Assembly: GCF_008807415.1 (NCBI RefSeq)
Contig: NZ_CP043626.1
Coordinates: 3,100,001 to 3,164,000 of the forward strand
Direction: 5' to 3'
DNA: 64,000 nt
From: Pseudomonas denitrificans (nom. rej.)
GTDB taxonomy: Bacteria > Pseudomonadota > Gammaproteobacteria > Pseudomonadales > Pseudomonadaceae
Every line of letters begins with the position of its first letter. Position 1 is the stretch's first letter. The notes under the pieces were generated by a model. That model made no database searches, was not told where the DNA came from, and saw nothing but the letters and a program-made list of their open reading frames with translations. Shown in pieces: positions 42,888-52,135 of this stretch. Position numbers and translations under genes: made by a program.

Positions 42888-42915
42888 AGATTGGGCTGCG
42901 CGAATCCATTTCAAG
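42888..42915 (-). promoter_or_regulatory. Sigma-32 heat-shock promoter of ibpA
   Basis: Minus strand CTTGAAA, 13-base spacer, CCCAATCT, close to the sigma-32 consensus CTTGAAA and CCCCATNT. It lies in the region shared with the divergent SDR gene and sets the transcript start near 42881. Confidence 0.88.
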
Positions 42916-42941
42916 CCCCCTTCACAACAGGAAGAGTTTCC

Positions 42942-43688
42942 ATGGACAAGGTCATGCTGATCACCGGCGCCAGTCGCGGCATCGGCGCCGCCACCGCCCT
43001 GCTCGCCGCCGAGCGCGGCTTCGCCGTGGCGCTCAACTACCGCCGCGAACGTGAAGCGGCCGAAGCGCTGGTCGCGCAAATCACCGCAGCCGGCGGCAAG
43101 GCACGCGCCTTCGCCGCCGACGTGGCGAACGAGGAAGACGTGCTGCGCCTGTTCCGCGAAGTGGACGAAGCCTTCGGCCGCCTCGACGCGCTGATAAACA
43201 ACGCCGGCATCCTGGAGCGCCAGATGCGCCTGGAAGACATGGACGTGGCGCGCCTGCAGCGGGTGTTTGCAGTGAACGTTACCGGGACCTTCCTCTGCTG
43301 CCGCGAGGCAGTGAAGCGCATGGCGCGCCAGCACGGCGGCAAGGGCGGAAGCATCGTCAACGTGTCGTCCATGGCTTCACGCCTGGGTTCGCCCAACGAG
43401 TACATCGACTACGCCGCCGCCAAGGGCGCGGTGGACAGCCTGACCATCGGCCTGGCCAAGGAAGTGGCGGCGGACGGCATCCGCGTGAACGCCGTGCGGC
43501 CGGGGCTGATCCGGACGGATATCCACGCCAGCGGCGGAGAACCGGGGCGCGTGGAGCGCCTGCAATCGGCGATCCCCCTGGGGCGTGGCGGCGAGGCGGA
43601 AGAAGTGGCGCGGGCGATTTTGTTCCTCGCCTCGGACGAGTCCAGCTACAGCACCGGAGGTTTCATCGACGTCAGCGGCGGGCGATAA
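42942..43688 (+). CDS. SDR-family oxidoreductase
   Basis: 248 residues. TGASRGIG cofactor motif, NNAG, catalytic Ser in NVSSMASRLG and Tyr-Lys in YAAAKGAV, ending GGFIDVSGGR. Arg-rich YRRERE after strand 2 suggests NADPH. Resembles glucose-1-dehydrogenase/FabG-like SDRs; substrate unknown. ATG 42942 with AGGAAGAG ahead is preferred to the longer frame that would run into the ibpA promoter. Confidence 0.85.
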   Translation: MDKVMLITGASRGIGAATALLAAERGFAVALNYRREREAAEALVAQITAAGGKARAFAADVANEEDVLRLFREVDEAFGRLDALINNAGILERQMRLEDMDVARLQRVFAVNVTGTFLCCREAVKRMARQHGGKGGSIVNVSSMASRLGSPNEYIDYAAAKGAVDSLTIGLAKEVAADGIRVNAVRPGLIRTDIHASGGEPGRVERLQSAIPLGRGGEAEEVARAILFLASDESSYSTGGFIDVSGGR

Positions 43689-43754
43689 CCTGCAGGAGCG
43701 CGCCATGCGCGCAATCGCGGGCATGGCTGTTCTGGTCAAGTTCTGCGCGGGGGC

Positions 43755-43876
43755 GGCCCTCTCCCCCGCCCTCTCCCTGAAGGGAGAGGGAGCCGTCCGT
43801 ACCGGCTGACACATTAGTTTCATTCTGCGCCGAACAGTCCCCTCTCCCTTCAGGGAGAGGGTTAGGGAGAGGGCGG
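43755..43876. repeat. Inverted pair of CCCTCTCCCT repeats
   Basis: A hairpin CCCTCTCCCT-GA-AGGGAGAGGG at 43769-43790 preceded by a further copy of GCCCTCTCCC, and an inverted match at 43840-43876 (CCCTCTCCCT-TC-AGGGAGAGGG then TTAGGGAGAGGGCG). This dispersed repeat type fills the 214-bp gap between the SDR gene and dusC; no gene is seen there. Confidence 0.8.
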
Positions 43877-43902
43877 TTCAGCGTTTTTCCAGCACAATCA
43901 AA

Positions 43903-44862
43903 TCAGGCGGCGACTTCGATCTCGACCTGCAGCATCCGGTCGAGCGCTTCGCAGTCGTGCTCGCGGCGCACCTGGGCGAACAGCTCCACAGCTTCGGGAT
44001 AACTGCGGGTAAGCATCCCCAGCCACTGCTTCAGACGCCCCGGCGCATACCGCGGCGCCAGCTTGCGCCGGGCCTGGCGCCAGAAGTCGTCGAGCAGCAC
44101 GCGCACTTCCGACCAGGGCATCGGCACCACCTCGCGGCCATCGCGCCACGCGGCGATCTGCCGGGCGAGGTCCGGGCGGGAAACCAGTCCGCGGCCCAGC
44201 ATGATGTCCGCCACGCCGCTGATGGAGCGGCAGCGGTGGTAATCCTCCAGCGTCCAGACTTCGCCGTTGGCGAACACCGGCACTTTCACCGCATCGGCCA
44301 CTTTCGCCACCCACTCCCAATGCGCCGGCGGCTTGTAGCCGTCAGCCTTGGTCCGCGCGTGCACCACCACATGGGCGGAGCCGGCGTCGGCCAAGGCGCG
44401 CGCGCAGTCGATGGCGCCGTCCGGGCTGTCGTAACCCAGGCGCATCTTCGAGGTCACCGGAATGTGGGCCGGCACCGCGCGACGCACCGCCTCGATGATG
44501 CTGAACATCAGCTCGGGTTCCTTGAGCAAAACCGCTCCGCCACGGGACCGGTTCACCGTCTTGGCCGGGCAGCCGAAGTTCAGGTCGATGACCGGAGCAC
44601 CCAGCTCGCAGGCCTGCACGGCGTTTTCCGCCAGCAGTTGCGGGTCGGAGCCGAGCAATTGCACGCGCATCGGCACGCCGGCGCGGGTACGACTGCCATG
44701 CGCCAGCTCCGGAGCGAGCGCCAGGAACGACGACGGCGGCAACAGCCGGTCATTGATGCGGATGAATTCGGTGACGCACCAGTCGATGCCGCCGACGCGG
44801 GTCAGCACATCGCGGAGGATGTCATCTACCAGCCCCTCCATCGGGGCCAGGGCGATCTGCAC
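43903..44862 (-). CDS. dusC: tRNA-dihydrouridine synthase (DusC-type)
   Basis: FMN enzyme that reduces uridine in the tRNA D loop. [17 protein letters not shown] at the N-terminus, catalytic Cys in [17 protein letters not shown], and [11 protein letters not shown] (with a GY typical of DusC rather than the GRT of DusA/B context). 319 residues. The subclass is likely but not proven by eye. Confidence 0.9.
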   Translation of the reverse strand: MQIALAPMEGLVDDILRDVLTRVGGIDWCVTEFIRINDRLLPPSSFLALAPELAHGSRTRAGVPMRVQLLGSDPQLLAENAVQACELGAPVIDLNFGCPAKTVNRSRGGAVLLKEPELMFSIIEAVRRAVPAHIPVTSKMRLGYDSPDGAIDCARALADAGSAHVVVHARTKADGYKPPAHWEWVAKVADAVKVPVFANGEVWTLEDYHRCRSISGVADIMLGRGLVSRPDLARQIAAWRDGREVVPMPWSEVRVLLDDFWRQARRKLAPRYAPGRLKQWLGMLTRSYPEAVELFAQVRREHDCEALDRMLQVEIEVAA

Positions 44863-44938
44863 GGGGGAATCTCGGGCTATGGCGAAGGCCGCGGATTGTA
44901 GGGAATGCGCCGCGCCGGGAAAAGCGCGGCACGACGGA

Positions 44939-45394
44939 TCACGCGCCGGCGGCCACGGCCTCCGGGGCGAGCAGCGCGCGGCCGTAGCCTTCGATGAACT
45001 CCACCGGCATGCGCTTGGGCTTGCCGCTGGACAGCTCGATGCAGACGAAGGTGGTCTGTGCGCGCAGCAGGGTCAAAGCGTCCGCCGGGCGCACCAGCTG
45101 GAAGTGGCGGGTCATTTTCAGGCGCTGGTCGGACTGGACGATCCAGGTCGCCAGTTGCAGTTGCTCGCCTTCATAGGCGGCCGCCAGGTAATCCACTTCA
45201 TGGCGCACTACGGCCATGGCGCGATCCAGCCGGCGGTACTCGGCCAGGTCCAGCCCCAGGCTCTGGGAGTGGCGCCAGGCGCAACGCTCCAGCCAGCTGA
45301 CGTAGACGGCGTTGTTGGCATGGCCGAGGCCGTCGATGTCCTCGGACTTGACCTCGATGTCGATGACGAACGGGTCGGGCAACTGCCAACTCAT
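44939..45394 (-). CDS. Acyl-CoA thioesterase, hotdog fold
   Basis: YbgC/4HBT-type protein of 151 residues. The motif [20 protein letters not shown] carries the active-site acid/His region of the family (D..GH.NN..Y). Likely hydrolyses acyl-CoA; substrate unknown. It overlaps the eda stop/start by four bases (ATGA), so it is coupled to eda. Confidence 0.88.
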   Translation of the reverse strand: MSWQLPDPFVIDIEVKSEDIDGLGHANNAVYVSWLERCAWRHSQSLGLDLAEYRRLDRAMAVVRHEVDYLAAAYEGEQLQLATWIVQSDQRLKMTRHFQLVRPADALTLLRAQTTFVCIELSSGKPKRMPVEFIEGYGRALLAPEAVAAGA

Positions 45395-46041
45395 GAAGCG
45401 TGCTCCAGGCTTGCGGCCAGCGCGATCGCTTCGGCGGCCAGTTGGGTGATCTGGTCCCAGGCGCGGGCGCGGACCAGGCTGGGCGGCGCGATCCAGGTTC
45501 CGCCGACGCAGGCGACGTTGGGCAGGCGCAGCACGTTGAGCAGGTTTTCCTGGGTGATGCCGCCGGTCGGGCAGAAGCGGATGCCGGAGAAAGGCGCCTT
45601 CAGGCTCTTGAGCATCTTGATTGCCGCGTTGCCGTCGGCCGGGAAGAGTTTCAGCGAGCGGTAACCGTACTCCAAAGCCACCAGTACCTCGGAAGGCGTC
45701 ATCACTCCGGGCAGGAACGGCAGTTTCGCGTCGTCGGCGGCGGCCACCAGGCGCGGCGTGCAGCCGGGGCTGACGGCGAACTGCGCGCCGGCATCGCGGG
45801 CTTCCTGGAACTGCTCGGTGTGGATCAGCGTACCGGCGCCGACGATCATGTCCGGCAGCTCACGGCGGATTTCGGCCACCGCATCGAGCGCCTGCGGTGT
45901 GCGCAGGGTCACTTCCAGCACCCGCACACCACCGTCGTACAGGGCGCGGGCCAGATCACCAGCGAGCGCCACATCATCGATCACCAATACCGGCATGACC
46001 GGGCGCGCCTTCTGCAGCACCCAGTCCAGCGACAGATTCAT
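45391..46041 (-). CDS. eda: 2-keto-3-deoxy-6-phosphogluconate aldolase
   Basis: Last step of the Entner-Doudoroff pathway, cleaving KDPG to pyruvate and glyceraldehyde-3-phosphate. The Schiff-base Lys is in SLKLFPA, the catalytic Glu in VLEVTLRT, and GVMTPSE and CPTGGI are present. ATG 46041 (MNLSLDWVL) is preferred to the four-codon longer start. 216 residues. Confidence 0.95.
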   Translation of the reverse strand: MNLSLDWVLQKARPVMPVLVIDDVALAGDLARALYDGGVRVLEVTLRTPQALDAVAEIRRELPDMIVGAGTLIHTEQFQEARDAGAQFAVSPGCTPRLVAAADDAKLPFLPGVMTPSEVLVALEYGYRSLKLFPADGNAAIKMLKSLKAPFSGIRFCPTGGITQENLLNVLRLPNVACVGGTWIAPPSLVRARAWDQITQLAAEAIALAASLEHAS

Positions 46042-46164
46042 GCATTCCCCCAATCGGCCACCCGCGTGCGCAAGACCTCGCGCCCAGGCCGGGGCGGCCG
46101 GAAATGCCCGAAAGTCTACGCCAGCGCGCCGTGCCTGACGACCCGCACCAGGCCATCATGCAAC

Positions 46165-46193
46165 GATAACGACGGCCTTTAGCCGCCGTTATC
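46165..46193 (-). terminator. Hairpin after the hydrolase gene
   Basis: GATAACGGCGGC and near-complement (one mismatch) around a 5-base loop, 16 bases after the hydrolase stop, followed on the minus strand by GTTGCATG. Likely a weak terminator of the tetR-hydrolase operon. Confidence 0.6.
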
Positions 46194-46208
46194 AGGCTGG
46201 TGAATGGC

Positions 46209-47048
46209 TCAGGAAGCCAGCGCCAGGGGTAAAGGCATCTCGACCTCTTCCAGCAACTCCAGAATGGCTTCGGTGACCACTGCATCCGCCAGTACGCGGT
46301 GATGCCCGCCATCCTTCAGGCGCAGCAGCCTACTGCGCGGCCAGGCCTCGTGGATAGCCGCGGCCTCGCCGACCCGCACGTACCGGTCGTCCTCGGCGTG
46401 TACCACCAGGCCGGGGAAGTCCAGTTCATAACGCGCGACGTCCAGTTGCTTGGCGGCAATACCTGCGCGCGCCTCGATCATGCGGATGAAGCGCGAGCGT
46501 GCCAGCGGCGCCAGGCCGACCATCCTGGAGAAGCCGCGCAGGACTCCCAGGACATTGCTCGGCGCACCGATGGTCACCAGCGTTTCGGTACGCAGGCCCA
46601 TCTGGGTCGCCAGCAGTGCGCTGGCGCCGCCCATGGAATGACCGATCACGGCCCGCAGCGGCGGCAACTCGCTGGCTGCCTCCAGCAGGGCGCGGGCGAA
46701 CAGCACGATGTCCGCTTCGTGGCCGGGCGAGCGGCCGTGCCCCGGCCCGTCGAGGGCGATCACGCCATAACCGGCGCCCACCAGCTTCTCGATCAGCGTG
46801 GCGAACTGGGTAGGCCGACCTTCCCAACCGTGCATCAACAGCACAGCCGGCCCCTCCCCCCAGCGCAAGGCAGACAACCCGAAACGCAGGGTGACACGCT
46901 CGGAGCTGGCCAGCAGCGGCAGCTCCCAGTCACGCGGGGCATATTCGTTGGGCGTCACGAACAGCTGACGCATGCGCTGCGCCGCCCATGTCGGGGCGAC
47001 GCGGCCCAGGGTGGCATTGATTCCTCGAACCCAGCTCAGACTGTTCAT
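46209..47048 (-). CDS. Alpha/beta hydrolase
   Basis: 279 residues. Nucleophile elbow GHSMGGAS with catalytic Ser, oxyanion region LLMHGWEGRP.QF, catalytic Asp in VVHAEDDRYV and His in DGGHHRVLAD. Substrate unknown. It lies 13 bp after the tetR gene and is very probably its regulated partner. Confidence 0.88.
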   Translation of the reverse strand: MNSLSWVRGINATLGRVAPTWAAQRMRQLFVTPNEYAPRDWELPLLASSERVTLRFGLSALRWGEGPAVLLMHGWEGRPTQFATLIEKLVGAGYGVIALDGPGHGRSPGHEADIVLFARALLEAASELPPLRAVIGHSMGGASALLATQMGLRTETLVTIGAPSNVLGVLRGFSRMVGLAPLARSRFIRMIEARAGIAAKQLDVARYELDFPGLVVHAEDDRYVRVGEAAAIHEAWPRSRLLRLKDGGHHRVLADAVVTEAILELLEEVEMPLPLALAS

Positions 47049-47061
47049 TTGCCGTACCTCC

Positions 47062-47601
47062 TCAGATCACCGCTTTCTTCGCGGCACGCAGGACACGATC
47101 GGACAGGTCGCCGGTGCCCAGGGCACGAGCCAGCGCCAATCCGCCAATCATCAGGGCCATGTCGCTGAGCACGGTGTCGATTTCCTCGGGGCGGCCGGCC
47201 AGCGCCGCGACCATCAACTCCACGTGCTCTTCCAGGGTCTGGCGGAAAGCTTCCGGCAGATCGGCGATCTCGTTCAGTGAACTGGGGATCGGGCAGCCCT
47301 CCTCCTCGGTATCGCGGTGCTTGCGCGACAGGTAGTACTGCGCCGTCAGTGCACGGCGCTCGGCGAAGCTCAGTTGCGGATCGAAGCGCTTGAGGCCTTC
47401 GCGACGCTTGGCGAGCAAGTCGCGGAAGGCCTCCAGCATCAGCGCGTCCTTGCTCTCGAAGTGCGAGTAGAAGCCGCCCACCGTCAGCCCCGCCGCCGAC
47501 ATCACCTCGCCCACGCTGGGGCCGACCGGCCCGTGCTGGAGCAATGCGCTGGTGGCGGCGGACAGGATGCGTTCGCGGGTCTGGGCTTTCTTGTCGCTCA
47601 T
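47062..47601 (-). CDS. TetR-family regulator
   Basis: 179 residues. N-terminal helix-turn-helix (RERILSAATSALLQHG...GEVMSAAGLTVGGFYSHFESKDALM), then a helical ligand-binding domain. ATG 47601 is chosen over a start seven codons upstream. Probably represses itself and the downstream hydrolase through the palindrome at 47624-47653. Confidence 0.9.
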   Translation of the reverse strand: MSDKKAQTRERILSAATSALLQHGPVGPSVGEVMSAAGLTVGGFYSHFESKDALMLEAFRDLLAKRREGLKRFDPQLSFAERRALTAQYYLSRKHRDTEEEGCPIPSSLNEIADLPEAFRQTLEEHVELMVAALAGRPEEIDTVLSDMALMIGGLALARALGTGDLSDRVLRAAKKAVI

Positions 47602-47623
47602 GGCTGGCTCTCGCTCGGACAAA

Positions 47624-47653
47624 TATTATGGGTAGAATATTATTCTCATAATA
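47624..47653. promoter_or_regulatory. Nested palindrome, likely TetR operator
   Basis: Outer arms TATTATG and CATAATA flank an inner palindrome AGAAT-ATT-ATTCT, giving a near-symmetrical 30-bp AT-rich element 23 bases before the tetR start. Such a symmetrical site immediately upstream is typical of TetR autoregulation. Confidence 0.7.
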
Positions 47654-47710
47654 AAAATCGGCAAGCAGAAAGCGCGACCGCTGGTCGGAGGAACATTTTC
47701 TGGAGGGAGA

Positions 47711-47744
47711 AAAACAAAAGGGCCACTGAAAGTCTCAGTGGCCC
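47711..47744 (-). terminator. Terminator of the tRNA-Glu/Ala operon
   Basis: Perfect 10-bp stem GGGCCACTGA with a 5-base loop followed by TTTTGTTTTT on the minus strand, 25 bases after the last tRNA. Confidence 0.92.
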
Positions 47745-47769
47745 TATAGGCATCGCAGAGCGATAAAAA

Positions 47770-47845
47770 TGGCGTCCCCTAGGGGACTCGAACCCCTGTT
47801 ACCGCCGTGAAAGGGCGGTGTCCTAGGCCACTAGACGAAGGGGAC
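47770..47845 (-). tRNA. tRNA-Glu (UUC)
   Basis: 76 nt, acceptor GUCCCCU, anticodon loop CUUUCAC (UUC), encoded CCA. Last of four tRNAs in the order Ala-Glu-Ala-Glu. Confidence 0.97.
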
Positions 47846-47903
47846 ATATCCTTCGAAGAAACCCACCTGAGGGTGGATTCTGGCTTCATCCCGTATGGGA
47901 ATT

Positions 47904-47979
<76 letters not shown>

Positions 47980-48023
47980 AGATGACTCTGGCTGACGACG
48001 CGAACGCATCGTCGCTGGATAAG

Positions 48024-48099
48024 TGGCGTCCCCTAGGGGACTCGAACCCCTGTTACCGCCGTGAAAGGGCGGTGTCCTAGGCCACTAGACGAAGGGGAC
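48024..48099 (-). tRNA. tRNA-Glu (UUC)
   Basis: Identical over 76 nt to the tRNA-Glu at 47770. The Ala-Glu pair is tandemly duplicated in this operon. Confidence 0.97.
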
Positions 48100-48166
48100 G
48101 CAAAACCTTCGATTTCAGTCTTGCCCGGACCAGGCAAGACCTACTGGACTCTTAGTCCATAAAAAT

Positions 48167-48242
<76 letters not shown>

Positions 48243-48308
48243 AAAGTACCGCTGGATCTACCGTTCCGCTTCGTTCTGTCAGTTCAGTTCGTCGCTGGAA
48301 CGGGGCGC

Positions 48309-48337
48309 ATCTTAGGGGTGAGGCGAACCCCTGTCAA
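48309..48337 (-). promoter_or_regulatory. Sigma-70 promoter of the tRNA-Ala/Glu operon
   Basis: Minus strand TTGACA (perfect), 17-base spacer, TAAGAT, then GCGCCCC discriminator. AT-rich sequence (AAAAAAATAAGAAATC...) just upstream resembles an UP element. The 280-bp gap to gltX otherwise holds only the gltX terminator. Confidence 0.93.
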
Positions 48338-48471
48338 CAACATTTTTTCAGATTTCTTATTTTTTTCTCCCAAAGAACAATCACTTATGTGACCGCCCCG
48401 GTTTCCGCGCGGCGAAATCCGCGGCTCGCCTGCCCTCCTCCGGCTCATCCGCAATCACCGGAGCCAGCATG

Positions 48472-48507
48472 AAAAAGGCCGGACGCTTCGCAGCGCCCGG
48501 CCTTTTT
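48472..48507. terminator. Terminator after gltX
   Basis: AAAAAGGCCGG and CCGGCCTTTTT around a 14-base loop, 17 bases past the gltX stop; T runs on both strands. Confidence 0.92.
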
Positions 48508-48523
48508 CACTGTAGGAAAGAAC

Positions 48524-50008
48524 TCAGGAGCCGATGGCGTCGCGAATCTTTTCCCACTCCTTGGCTTCTTTCTTCGACGCACCGCCCAGCAGCTCTAGGG
48601 CCTGGCGCAGGCGATAGCGCGACAGATCGGCGCCGAGTATCTCCATGGCGTCGAGCACCGACACCGAACTGGCCTGGCCGGTGATGGCGGGGAACATCAG
48701 CGGCATCACGTCACGCAGCTTGAGGCCGAGGTGCTCTGCCACGGCCTGGATGGTCGCGGTGATGCGGTCCTTTTCCCACTGGCGCAGCGCTTCGAGCTTC
48801 CACAGCACCAGCTGCAGGACCTGGCGCACCTGGGTGGCGTCGAGCTTCTTGTGCTCGAACAGCTTGGCGTCCAGTTGCACGCCACCACTGAAGAAGAAGC
48901 CGGCCAGCGGGGCGATCTGGCTGAAGTTCTCCACGCGGCCTTGTACGTGCGGGGCGATCTTCATCAGGTACTCCGGGTTGAGCGCCCACTTCTGCACTTC
49001 TTTCGCAAAGTCCTCCACCGACAGCTCGCGAATCCACTGGCCGTTCAGCCAGGAGAGCTTCTCGATGTCGAAGATCGGGCCGCCCAGCGAGACGCGGGAC
49101 AGGTCGAAGTGTTCGATCATCTCCGCCAGGCTGAACTTCTCGCGCTCGTCAGGCATGGACCAGCCCATGCGGCCCAGGTAGTTCAGCAGCGCCTGGGGCA
49201 GCAGGCCCATGCGCTCGTAGAAGGTGATGGAGGTGGGGTTCTTGCGCTTGGACAGCTTGCTCTTGTCCGGGTTGCGCAGCAGCGGCATGTAGCAGAGCAC
49301 CGGCTGTTCCCAGCCGAAGTACTCGTACAGCTTGATCAGCTTGGGTGCCGAGGGCAACCACTCTTCGCCGCGCAGGACGTGGGTGATGCCCATCAGATGG
49401 TCATCGACCACGTTGGCGAGGAAGTAGGTGGGCAGGCCGTCGGCCTTCATCAGCACCTGCATGTCCATGCGGTCCCACGGGATTTCCACGTCGCCACGGA
49501 GCATGTCCGGCACCACGCAGACGCCCTCGGTCGGCACCTTCATGCGCACCACGTGGGATTCGCCGGCGGCGATGCGCTTGGCCGACTCCTCTTTCGCAAG
49601 GTGCATGCAGTGGCCGTCGTAGCGCGGGGTTTCCTTGCGCGCCTGCTGTTCGGCACGCAGTGCGTCGAGGCGCTCGGAGGAGCAGAAGCAGGGGAAGGCG
49701 TGGCCTTTCTCGACCAGCTCGTCGCTGTACTGCTTATAGATAGCGCCACGCTCGCTCTGCCGGTACGGGCCGTGCGGGCCGCCGACGTCCGGGCCCTCGT
49801 CCCACTCGATACCCAGCCAGCGCAACGCGTCGAAGATCTGCTGTTCCGATTCGCGGGTCGAGCGCACCTGGTCGGTGTCCTCGATGCGCAGAATGAACTG
49901 ACCGCCGTGCTGGCGGGCGAAGCAGAGGTTGAACAGCGCGATATACGCGGTGCCGACGTGCGGGTCGCCGGTGGGAGACGGCGCGATACGGGTGCGGACT
50001 GTGGTCAT
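48524..50008 (-). CDS. gltX: Glutamyl-tRNA synthetase
   Basis: Class I synthetase charging tRNA-Glu. The HIGH-type motif is in [19 protein letters not shown] and the KMSKS-type motif is KLSKRK. ATG 50008 ([14 protein letters not shown]) is the family start, seven codons inside the longest frame. 494 residues. It lies next to two tRNA-Glu genes, its own substrates. Confidence 0.97.
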   Translation of the reverse strand: MTTVRTRIAPSPTGDPHVGTAYIALFNLCFARQHGGQFILRIEDTDQVRSTRESEQQIFDALRWLGIEWDEGPDVGGPHGPYRQSERGAIYKQYSDELVEKGHAFPCFCSSERLDALRAEQQARKETPRYDGHCMHLAKEESAKRIAAGESHVVRMKVPTEGVCVVPDMLRGDVEIPWDRMDMQVLMKADGLPTYFLANVVDDHLMGITHVLRGEEWLPSAPKLIKLYEYFGWEQPVLCYMPLLRNPDKSKLSKRKNPTSITFYERMGLLPQALLNYLGRMGWSMPDEREKFSLAEMIEHFDLSRVSLGGPIFDIEKLSWLNGQWIRELSVEDFAKEVQKWALNPEYLMKIAPHVQGRVENFSQIAPLAGFFFSGGVQLDAKLFEHKKLDATQVRQVLQLVLWKLEALRQWEKDRITATIQAVAEHLGLKLRDVMPLMFPAITGQASSVSVLDAMEILGADLSRYRLRQALELLGGASKKEAKEWEKIRDAIGS

Positions 50009-50069
50009 GAAGGCTCTCGTGTGCAGCAATTCTTCGTGTGAAGCGGACAGCGCGCGACGGCGCGCGCGC

Positions 50070-50990
50070 TCATGGGTGCGATGGTATCAGGCGGGCCACC
50101 TTCGGCTCCAGCCAGCGACCGGGATCCAGGGGCAGGTTATTGATCATGAAGTCGAGGAAAGCCTTTACCTTCATTGCCTGGAAACGCCGCGACGGGTAAA
50201 CGGCGTACAGCTCGCCCACCGGCAGCTGTACCTGCGGCAGCACGCGCACCAGGCTTCCGCTGGCCAACTGTTCGTCGACGATCAGCTCCGGCAGCGAAGC
50301 AATTCCCACTCCAGCCAGCACGGCTTCGCGGGCGAAAGTGATGTTGTTGCACGACAGCACCCGGTGACACGGCACGGTTTCCCCGCGCAACGGCCAGTAG
50401 CGCTGGGAGTCGGCCTGCAGCAGCACGGCGCGGTGGCCGGCCAGCTCTTCCACGGTTTCCGGGCGACCATGCAGCTCCAGGTAATCGGGACTGGCGCACA
50501 GGCAGCGGCTGGTGGTCAGCATGCGCCGGGCGATCAGGGTCGAATCCTCCGGCTGGCCGACCATGATGACGATGTCCACACCCTCCTCCAGCGGATCGAC
50601 GGTACGCGAGGTGAGCTCGACCTCGGCGGTGATCTGTGGATAAAGGTTCATGAAGTCGCCTACCACCTTGGCCAGGTACATCTGGCCGAACTCGATGGGC
50701 GCGCTGATCCGCAACAATCCCGAAGGCGCCTGCTGCAACTGCATCACCGCCTGCTCCGCCTCGGCGAAGTCATGCATGATCTGCCGGCAGCGGTCGTAGT
50801 AGGCCTGGCCCACTTCGGTCAGCCTCAGCTTGCGCGTGGTGCGGTTGATCAGGCGCACGCCCAGGCGCTCTTCGAGCAGCGCGATACGCCGGCTCACCGT
50901 GGATTTCTGCATCCCCAGGCTCTGCGCCGCCTGGGTGAAACTGTGCAGTTCCACGACGCGAGTGAAGATCAGCGCATCATCCAGCCCCAT
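50070..50990 (-). CDS. LysR-type regulator divergent from an EmrAB-like pump
   Basis: 306 residues. CrgA-like LysR: helix-turn-helix [24 protein letters not shown] and effector domain ([12 protein letters not shown]). Transcribed away from the pump genes across 110 bp, so it probably controls them. Confidence 0.92.
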   Translation of the reverse strand: MGLDDALIFTRVVELHSFTQAAQSLGMQKSTVSRRIALLEERLGVRLINRTTRKLRLTEVGQAYYDRCRQIMHDFAEAEQAVMQLQQAPSGLLRISAPIEFGQMYLAKVVGDFMNLYPQITAEVELTSRTVDPLEEGVDIVIMVGQPEDSTLIARRMLTTSRCLCASPDYLELHGRPETVEELAGHRAVLLQADSQRYWPLRGETVPCHRVLSCNNITFAREAVLAGVGIASLPELIVDEQLASGSLVRVLPQVQLPVGELYAVYPSRRFQAMKVKAFLDFMINNLPLDPGRWLEPKVARLIPSHP

Positions 50991-51100
50991 GATTGTTCCC
51001 TATAAGCAACAAAGTTTCCGAAGTGTAGCGGCTACGTGCCGCCACGGAACACTGTTACATTGGCAAACATTTTTTTGGCCAACCAAACGCTCGTTTACCT

Positions 51101-52135
51101 ATGCCTGCACAATTGAAACGCCGCCTGTCCGTATTCTTCGTCATCCTCGTGGTGGTCGCCCTCGCCTTCCTGGCGCGCTGGTACTTCATCGGCCGCTTCG
51201 TCGAGAGTACCGACAACGCCTACGTGCAGGGTGAGATCACCCGCATCGCCAGCCAGCTCGGCGCCCGCGTCGACGAGGTACTGGTGCAGGACAACCAGCA
51301 CGTCGAGAAAGGCCAGTTGCTGGTGAAACTGGAGGCTGCCGACTTCCAGCTCGCCCTGGACCGCGCCAAGGCCACCCTGGCTACCCGCGAGGCGGAACTG
51401 GAGCAGGCGCGCAGCAAGCTCAAGGGCCAGACCAGCATGATCGCCGCCAGCGCGGCCGACGTGAACGCCAGCCAGGCCACCCTCGGCCGCACCGAAGTCG
51501 ACCTCGGCCGCGCCCAGGCCCTGCGCAAACCCGGCTATGTGTCGGAAGAGCGCGTGACCACCCTGGCCGCCGACTCCAACGTCGCCCGCTCCCAGGTGGC
51601 CAAGGCCCAGGCCGACCTGCAGGCCCAGCGCGTGCAGCGCGAAACCCTGGGCACCGACGTGCAGCGCCTGCAGGCGCAGATCGAAAGCGCCCGCGCCGAC
51701 ATCACCCAGGCCGAGATCAACCTCGCCCGTACCGAAATCCACGCGCCGGTCAGCGGCCTGGTCGGCCAGCGCGGCGCCCGCGTCGGCCAGTACGTGCAGG
51801 TCGGCAGCCAGTTGCTGTCGCTGGTGCCGGACGACGGTATCTGGGTCCAGGCCAACTTCAAGGAAACCCAGATCGGCAAGATGCGCCCCGGCCAGACCGT
51901 CCGGCTGGTGTTCGATTCCTTCCCCGACCAGCCCATCGAAGGCCAGGTACAGAGCCTGTTCGCCGCCTCCGGTGCGCAGTTCAGCCTGCTGCCGCCGGAC
52001 AACGCCACCGGCAACTTCACCAAGGTGGTGCAGCGCATTCCGGTCAAGATTACCTTCGCCACCGACACCCCGCTGCAAGGGCTGATCCGCCCGGGCATGT
52101 CGGTCGAGGCCGAGGTCGAGCTGCGTGGCCGGTGA
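51101..52135 (+). CDS. HlyD/EmrA-type membrane fusion protein
   Basis: Periplasmic adaptor of a drug efflux pump, 344 residues. One transmembrane helix (about 8-26), lipoyl half (NAYVQGEITRIASQLGARVDEVLV), a coiled-coil hairpin (about 85-200), second lipoyl half (TEIHAPVSGLVGQRGARVGQYVQ) and beta-barrel. Overlaps the pump gene by 11 bp. Confidence 0.93.
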   Translation: MPAQLKRRLSVFFVILVVVALAFLARWYFIGRFVESTDNAYVQGEITRIASQLGARVDEVLVQDNQHVEKGQLLVKLEAADFQLALDRAKATLATREAELEQARSKLKGQTSMIAASAADVNASQATLGRTEVDLGRAQALRKPGYVSEERVTTLAADSNVARSQVAKAQADLQAQRVQRETLGTDVQRLQAQIESARADITQAEINLARTEIHAPVSGLVGQRGARVGQYVQVGSQLLSLVPDDGIWVQANFKETQIGKMRPGQTVRLVFDSFPDQPIEGQVQSLFAASGAQFSLLPPDNATGNFTKVVQRIPVKITFATDTPLQGLIRPGMSVEAEVELRGR

